Positions 59,072 through 64,000 of a stretch of DNA of 64,000 nt are shown piece after piece. The position numbers and the translations under genes are program-made. This DNA comes from Lutraria lutraria. Lineage: Eukaryota; Mollusca; Bivalvia; Venerida; Mactridae. Positions within the stretch are counted from its first letter, which is position 1, and each line of letters starts with the position of its first letter. The notes beneath the pieces were generated by a model that ran no database searches, was not told the origin of the DNA, and saw nothing but the letters and a program-made list of their open reading frames with translations. The DNA lies in NCBI GenBank assembly GCA_964023205.1, contig OZ026845.1, positions 10,736,001-10,800,000 on the forward strand, written 5' to 3'.

Positions 59072-62000
59072 CTGAAACCAAGAGAGAAAACTATAATAAT
59101 ATACAACAATTCTGACAACAATACAATACAGCACATGAAATAATAATAATCATTTTGTGTCTAATGTGTTGGTTATAAGATATTTATCTGAAGATACTAA
59201 ATCCAGAGTCATTCGTCATTCAGATCTAATACAGACATGATACGGGGGTGTCCAGGTGCTGACATAATACGGAGAAACAGGTTAGATAAATAAGTACTAT
59301 TAGATTTAACCATTGAAGTACTGGGTCCTACGTCACAGACATAAATCTATCTCTTTTGAGAAATATGAATATTTACACATACAAATAAAATTTGAAGCTA
59401 GATAAATAAGCTTGTTTGTGCAATATTTGTATTGAAAATATTTTCTCAAATTATAGCATCATACAGTTAAGTTAAAGGCTAATATAGCATTAAGAAACCT
59501 AGCTAGAACAATAGATTGCCCCTAAGAGGTCAAGGTCAATACAAAGGCCAGATAACAGATGAGGCCCAACATTGGACAGTACCTCACATAAACACAACCA
59601 ATAAGTTGCTTGAATTTTGGAACTCAAATATTTTATTGATTTATGATTAGTATAAATGTAACATCAGATTAAACAAGAAGTGTTTGTGAAACATGGATAT
59701 CCCCTGTGACCTTGACCTTTAACATACTGACCTCAAAATCAATAGGGGTCATCTAAATGTGAAGACAAACCAATCAACTAATTCTAAAGAGCTTAGGCCA
59801 AATTGTTCGCTAGTTATTGATCGGACGGTTTGGTTACGGACGAACGAACCGACCGTCCGACAGACCTTCCAACCGACCATCATGTGCAAAGCAACATACC
59901 CCCTTTTCTTTGAAAAATAAGATAAGTTTCATATGGTCTAAGATGTCTGAAAGAAGAAATGTTAAAGTGTACTTCTCACATTTTTGGTTTCAGAAATATT
60001 GATAAAGCCAATATACAAAACTTACCCAATAAAATGTTTGCCACATCAATTAATGTGCCTGAAAATCTTGTATCTGATATATGCCTGAAAATAAGAAAAT
60101 GAAATAAATACCATGATGGATGGATACTGCCAAGCAATAAATATTCATGCAATACAAAAAGGAGGTAAACTTTAACTTCCCTCTGATATAGTGAGTCTTA
60201 TATTCAAATATTGTCTGCAACAGCACAAGTTTCTCTCACTACACAATTCAGCTATTAATTTAACCTCTCTAGGGTAACAACCTCTAAAACAACATAATTG
60301 TGTTGCTCCCGAAGGGTGTTGCTTTGGAGAGGATGCACTGTATCTATCTAAATGTACACTTATGGTTATAGGTAATAATACCTAAGACCTCAAAATGTAT
60401 AAAATGGACATTTTTCATAATTCTTAATAATAACTGAGACTTATATAATAAAACTCAATTTAGAAAGTGAATTTAAAATATTTAGATTAATAATCCATTC
60501 ATTTATGATTAATATGATATGGAAACTAAGACAGGATGTATATCAACATTCTGTTTATTGTATCATTCATAAATAAAAAAAACAAGAACTCATTTTGAAT
60601 AAATGCATATTGCCCCCAGTGTCATGCTTGACTTTAACCCAATGCAGACAGACAAGGCAATCACTACATGTTCCTCCATCAAATTACAATTAATGCTGAG
60701 GGAGGGGAGGGGGGGTATTTAAAAAAATATTCAAGTTAGCCTAATTTAAAGCAATCACTAAATAAGACACAATGATTTATACTAAAAAATGTGAAACAAT
60801 AAACATACATTCTAATGAACGTAATGACTGTTTGTAGAGCAGTTCCCTCCCGTCCAGCAAGAGCCGCTTTTATAGCTCTACGTCGTATCAATTCCTGCAT
60901 CACAGCTACAACAACCTCAGGTGAGTTCTTCCGTACTTTAGTCTGAATTATAGAATATAATACATGTAATATCTATAGGGCTGTCCCAATATAGCTGCAT
61001 ACTGGTACGTACCGGTGTAGCAGTCTATTTTTTCCCCCGGCCAGTTTTTCCCCGGCCTAGGCCATTTCTTCCCCCCCTGGGCAACTTTTCCCCCCCTAAT
61101 AATAACTTTATTGCATTATGATTCTAGGCCATTTCTCCCTCCCCCCCCTTGGCCACTTTTTCCCCCCTAAAGAAAACAGTATTGCATTATGATTCTAGGC
61201 CATTTCTTTCCAATCTAGGCCACTTTTCCCCTATATAATAACAGCATTGCGTCATGATTCTTGGCTATTTTACCCTCTTGGTCACTTAGCCCCCTGTCTT
61301 CAGAAATACTATACATCATTGGCTAATTTTTACCCTCTTTGCCACTTTTTACCCTAACTTAAATTCTGAAATAAAGCTAACCATTATATTAATTGGTTAC
61401 ATTTTTGGTAACTTTTTCCACTCTTGGCAACTCAGAAATATAAACATGAAGACATAAGTATAAAATCAGAAATATGAACATAAAGACATAAGTATAAACC
61501 CAAAAATATAAACATGAAGACATAAATATAAAATCAGAAATATGAACATAAAGACATAAGTATAAACCCAAAAATATGAACATAAAGACATAAGTATAAA
61601 CTCATAAATATGAACCTTCAGAAGTAAGTATAAACTCAGAAGTATGGACTATAGAAGTAAATATAAACTCAGAAATATGAACTTACAGAAGTAAGTATAA
61701 GCTCATAAATATGAACATTCAGAAGTAAGTATAAACTCAGAAGTATGAACTATAGAAGCAAATAAAAACTCAGAAATATGAACTTACAGACGTAAGTATC
61801 AACTTAGAAAGTATAAACTCAGAAAAATGAGCATACAGAAGTAAATACATATACAGAAAAATGAACATAAGGAAGTAAATATAAACTCAGAAATTTGTAC
61901 ATACTTACAGTAAGTAAATACATACTCAGAAATTTGAACATACAGAAGTAAATATATACTCAGAAATATAAACAAACAGACGTTAAGCGAAAGATGTAGA

Positions 62001-63396
62001 TATACAAATGAAAAAATCAGCGGGGAAAAAGTGGCCTAGAGGGGGAATAAATGGCATATTCCCCGGGGAAAAAGTGGCCAGGGGGGAAGAATGGCCTGTT
62101 ACACCGGTACAGTGCTGAACGATATGCGTATCGTATCACCTGAGATCTGTATCAGGACAGCCCTAAATATCTATATCAAATATTTTTTTTATTACTTTGG
62201 GTTAAATGCTGTTTTTCAACAACTTTTCAGTTATTTATCAATTTATACACAAGGTTATATAATTTGAGAAAATCTCGGATCTCAAATCTCAACTTCAATC
62301 AGATAATTTACACTTACAGAATAATGTCAGATTAATATTATCTTTGTTTTATATATTGACTTAAAAAAAGACAAAATATGAGATCTGATCTTTGAGACTA
62401 ATCTTAAGTATTATAAGATCATGGCTGATTCAATAATTAAAGAAAAGTTAGTGCTCTAGTTGACTTCTCTAGTCACAATTCTTTATAAACATGAACTTTT
62501 TGGAGACAGCAGTGATTTGTGAGGAAACTTTGATATAAACAAACATCTTTGATACAGTGACTTACCTCTAAAGCAGCATTCAATGCCTTTGTATGCTCGA
62601 AAGTTTTAAAAAGTTTGTCATACTTTGTAAGTTGTTCTTTCCGTTTGTGGGCTACAACATAGTCATCCTGTGCAAAATATTGAACACAGATTTAAATCAG
62701 AGTATGACCACAAATTAGGGAAAACAAAACAGCGTAAAAATGTGAGTAACTCTTCATTAAATTTGTAGTGCAGCACAAATATTTCGAGGGGTGTATATGG
62801 AGTAGTTATGGTCTCAGACTAGTAATTACTAGCCTCTGACCACTGGGAGTTCAAATCTCACTCACACCAGATTTAACTTAATTTGAATAATCTGTCCAGC
62901 TAGCTTACGGGAAGTTATACACTAGGGTCCACCCCCACCATTAACAAATGCTGACAGATCCCTGACCTTGAATGTAGGAGCAATTTTAAACCCCAGAGAA
63001 AATAAAATAAATATTTCTTAGGAATCAAGCCTTAATATAAGACATGGAAATTGAAATATTCAGTAAAACAATATTCCATCATCGCTTGTTTTGCAATCTA
63101 CTGCAATAAAATCCTTAAAGCGAAAATTCTTTTGACTTGAACATAATTCATGCAAAAAAATAGAAAACAATTATCTAGCAATAATAGAATGTACCATGCA
63201 CATTTCACAATAAAGACACCAGTTTTAGATTTCATCTATCATATACCTTGTTGGGAACTATAGTTTTTCCTCTTAAGCCATATCTATAAGATACTGTTGT
63301 TTTCTTTGGCTTTTTTACCTCCTCAAGTTCAGGTTTACGTTTTTGTAATGACAACAAACCCTCTGCCATACCCACGGCCATCAAACTGTCATCTGG
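58830..63396 (-). CDS. UTP15: UTP15, small-subunit processome protein (last five exons; 5' part outside the window)
   Basis: UTP15 is a nucleolar WD40 protein of the t-UTP/UtpA subcomplex, needed for pre-rRNA transcription and processing of 18S rRNA. Exons in gene order: 63247-63396, 62566-62667, 60809-60942, 60026-60084, 58830-59071; 687 nt with matching phases, 228 aa plus stop. The first exon covers the end of the WD40 propeller (PDDSLMAVGMAEGLLSLQKR). The others form the UTP15 C-terminal domain: KYDKLFKTFEHTKALNAALE, then SPEVVVAVMQELIRRRAIKA with ALAGREGTALQTVI, then DIYSPQIGRSSVLDTALHRL and NYAKKLLEVIGKLDTLF. All introns are GT-AG. Upstream WD40 exons must lie beyond 64000. Two AATAAA motifs lie directly after the stop. 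Confidence 0.93.
59671..59915 (+). repeat. Dispersed repeat in the last UTP15 intron
   Basis: Marked by tgaccttgacctttaacata, 'ctgacctcaaaatcaatagg', 'gagcttaggcc' and a cggacg/cgaccg-rich segment. Related copies at 30684-30855 and 63477-63690 are in the same orientation. Confidence 0.65.
60026..60084 (-). CDS. UTP15: UTP15 exon, 59 nt
   Basis: Completes a Met codon and encodes HISDTRFSGTLIDVANILLG up to the next junction. Acceptor attttcag, donor gtaagt. Confidence 0.9.
60225..60350. repeat. 'ttgttgttgagaggttgttg' family copy in a UTP15 intron
   Basis: Inverted relative to 19224-19404: taacctctctagggtaacaa, 'aacaacataattgtgttgct', 'gctttggagaggatgcactg'. Confidence 0.6.
60809..60942 (-). 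CDS. UTP15: UTP15 exon, central C-terminal domain
   Basis: Encodes TKVRKNSPEVVVAVMQELIR, RRAIKAALAGREGTALQTVI and TFIR. Acceptor aattcag, donor gtatgt, phase 2 end. The intron before it holds the 1.19-kb hAT element. Confidence 0.93.
60976..62165. mobile_element. Nested hAT-type element in a UTP15 intron (1190 bp, perfect TSD)
   Basis: TIRs tagggctgtcc and ggacagcccta; 8-bp target duplication aatatcta at 60968-60975 and 62166-62173. Inside is a second palindrome: gtaccggtgtagcag on the left and ctgttacaccggtac on the right, followed inward by facing arrays of 'cccggccagtttttcccc' and 'ggggaaaaagtggccagg' motifs. The centre (about 61430-61985) is a tandem repeat of about 32-36 bases (agaaatatgaacataaagac, 'ataagtataaa'). 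No transposase frame. Confidence 0.88.
62566..62667 (-). CDS. UTP15: UTP15 exon, start of C-terminal domain
   Basis: Thirty-four codons: DDYVVAHKRKEQLTKYDKLF and KTFEHTKALNAALE, a conserved UTP15 motif. Acceptor tgcacag, donor gtaagt. Confidence 0.92.
62795..63013 (+). mobile_element. tRNA-derived SINE in a UTP15 intron
   Basis: Head with tagttatggtctcagactag (A-box region) and gagttcaaatctc at 62847-62859 (B box). The body includes cttacgggaagttatacact, 'agggtccacccccacc', 'gctgacagatccctgacctt', and the tail is aaaataaaataaat. Confidence 0.65.
63247..63396 (-). CDS. UTP15: UTP15 exon, end of WD40 domain
   Basis: Fifty codons: PDDSLMAVGMAEGLLSLQKR, KPELEEVKKPKKTTVSYRYG, LRGKTIVPNK. The last propeller strand is followed by a basic linker. 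Acceptor aattgcag, donor gtatat (a weak donor). Phase 0 at both ends. Confidence 0.88.
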
Positions 63397-64000
63397 CTGC
63401 AATTATTCAGAACATGAAAACAATACATTTGAAGTGTGGTTCAGTGGTAGTAAGATACAAACAACAAGATGTGCTTTTAAAACACAATGCCTCTCATGGT
63501 GACCTTGACCTTTGACCTACTGACCTAAAAATACACAGGTCAAGTACAGGTCGTCATGATGAATCAAGATAATTTCATGAAGTTTGATGATTGTGGAAGT
63601 GTTTTGATTTTATAGGCAAGGTTTAAGTTTGGTATAAACAAACAGGCAGACAAACAAACAGACAGGCCAAAAAAATATGCCCTTGATCTATCGATATCGT
63701 GGCACAAAAAGTACAGATTGTAATAACCATTCTTAGGAAAATAAACTAAAAGACGAGTCATGTTCTTATTTACTAATACATACGACTGACCTAGGTCTTG
63801 ATTATCAACACTCATTTCCGTATCGGACGAACATTCATAGTGTGAAGTCACTTAGCTTTACAAGATTTCAATTTCCAATTTAGATGAACTTTGTAATCAG
63901 ATTTGATTCAGTGGGTTAAAAACAGTTTTTCACCAGATTTCTGTTATAAACAGTGGTCAGTTCACCTAACCAGCTTTCCTGGACTGTCTAATCTAACTAC
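63397..64000. other. UTP15 intron continuing past the right edge
   Basis: Contains the 'gaccttgacctttgacctac' family copy at 63477-63690 and, at 63950-64000, the start of a 'cacctaaccagctttcctgg' repeat. No further UTP15 exon is recognised; the open frame at 63564-63851 (-) overlaps repeat DNA. Confidence 0.45.

Noticed and set aside
61389..61583. Hydrophobic frame with repeated 'LYLCL' and 'YFWVYTYVF' blocks
   Set aside because: Translation of the tandem repeat inside the hAT element.

Overview
This is nuclear DNA of an invertebrate animal, most likely a bivalve mollusc. The genes have GT-AG introns, the DNA is AT-rich, and the three protein genes I can name are animal orthologues (PARP16, a VMO1-like protein, UTP15). 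The repeat load (tRNA-derived SINEs, hAT-type MITEs, noncoding tandem elements with 'aataaaggccac' or 'cctagagct' units) resembles what I know from bivalves. The species cannot be fixed from sequence alone.

Layout. (1) 1-5500: tandem U1 snRNA genes on the + strand. Four copies look intact, one lacks stem-loop III, and decayed U1 3' ends lie between the genes. Copies 2+3 and 4+5 form a duplicated pair with an exact 2332-base offset. (2) 5500-16900: mostly noncoding, with a MITE packed with ACGTGCGCACGT-type palindromes, a small secreted cationic cysteine-rich peptide gene (- strand, 8369-8638), a fold-back, and further MITEs, one with hAT-like termini. (3) 16911-22631: a complete seven-exon PARP16 gene (+ strand, 348 aa), with repeats in its introns. 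(4) 22950-31900: repeat-dominated, including a 36-bp minisatellite, SINE and MITE copies, and an approximately 160-bp tandem element whose units follow a 164/164/155 pattern (483-bp higher-order period). (5) 31936-35585: a VMO1-like secreted protein gene (+ strand, TATA box, 4 exons, 250 aa). (6) 35600-58800: no recognisable gene; SINEs, MITEs, microsatellites, two irregular tandem arrays and long unique AT-rich DNA. (7) 58830-63396: the last five exons of UTP15 (- strand); its 5' part lies beyond the right edge. One of its introns holds a 1.19-kb hAT-type element with a perfect 8-bp target duplication.

The genes do not form a pathway. U1 RNA acts in pre-mRNA splicing, UTP15 in rRNA processing, PARP16 is an ER tail-anchored mono-ADP-ribosyltransferase, and VMO1-like and the cysteine-rich peptide are secreted. 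The least ordinary items are the U1 array with its alternating remnants, the cysteine-rich peptide, the palindrome-rich MITE, the TGACGTCA-bearing repeats growing out of the VMO1-like stop region, and the nested hAT element in UTP15. All calls come from reading the sequence; no database search was run.
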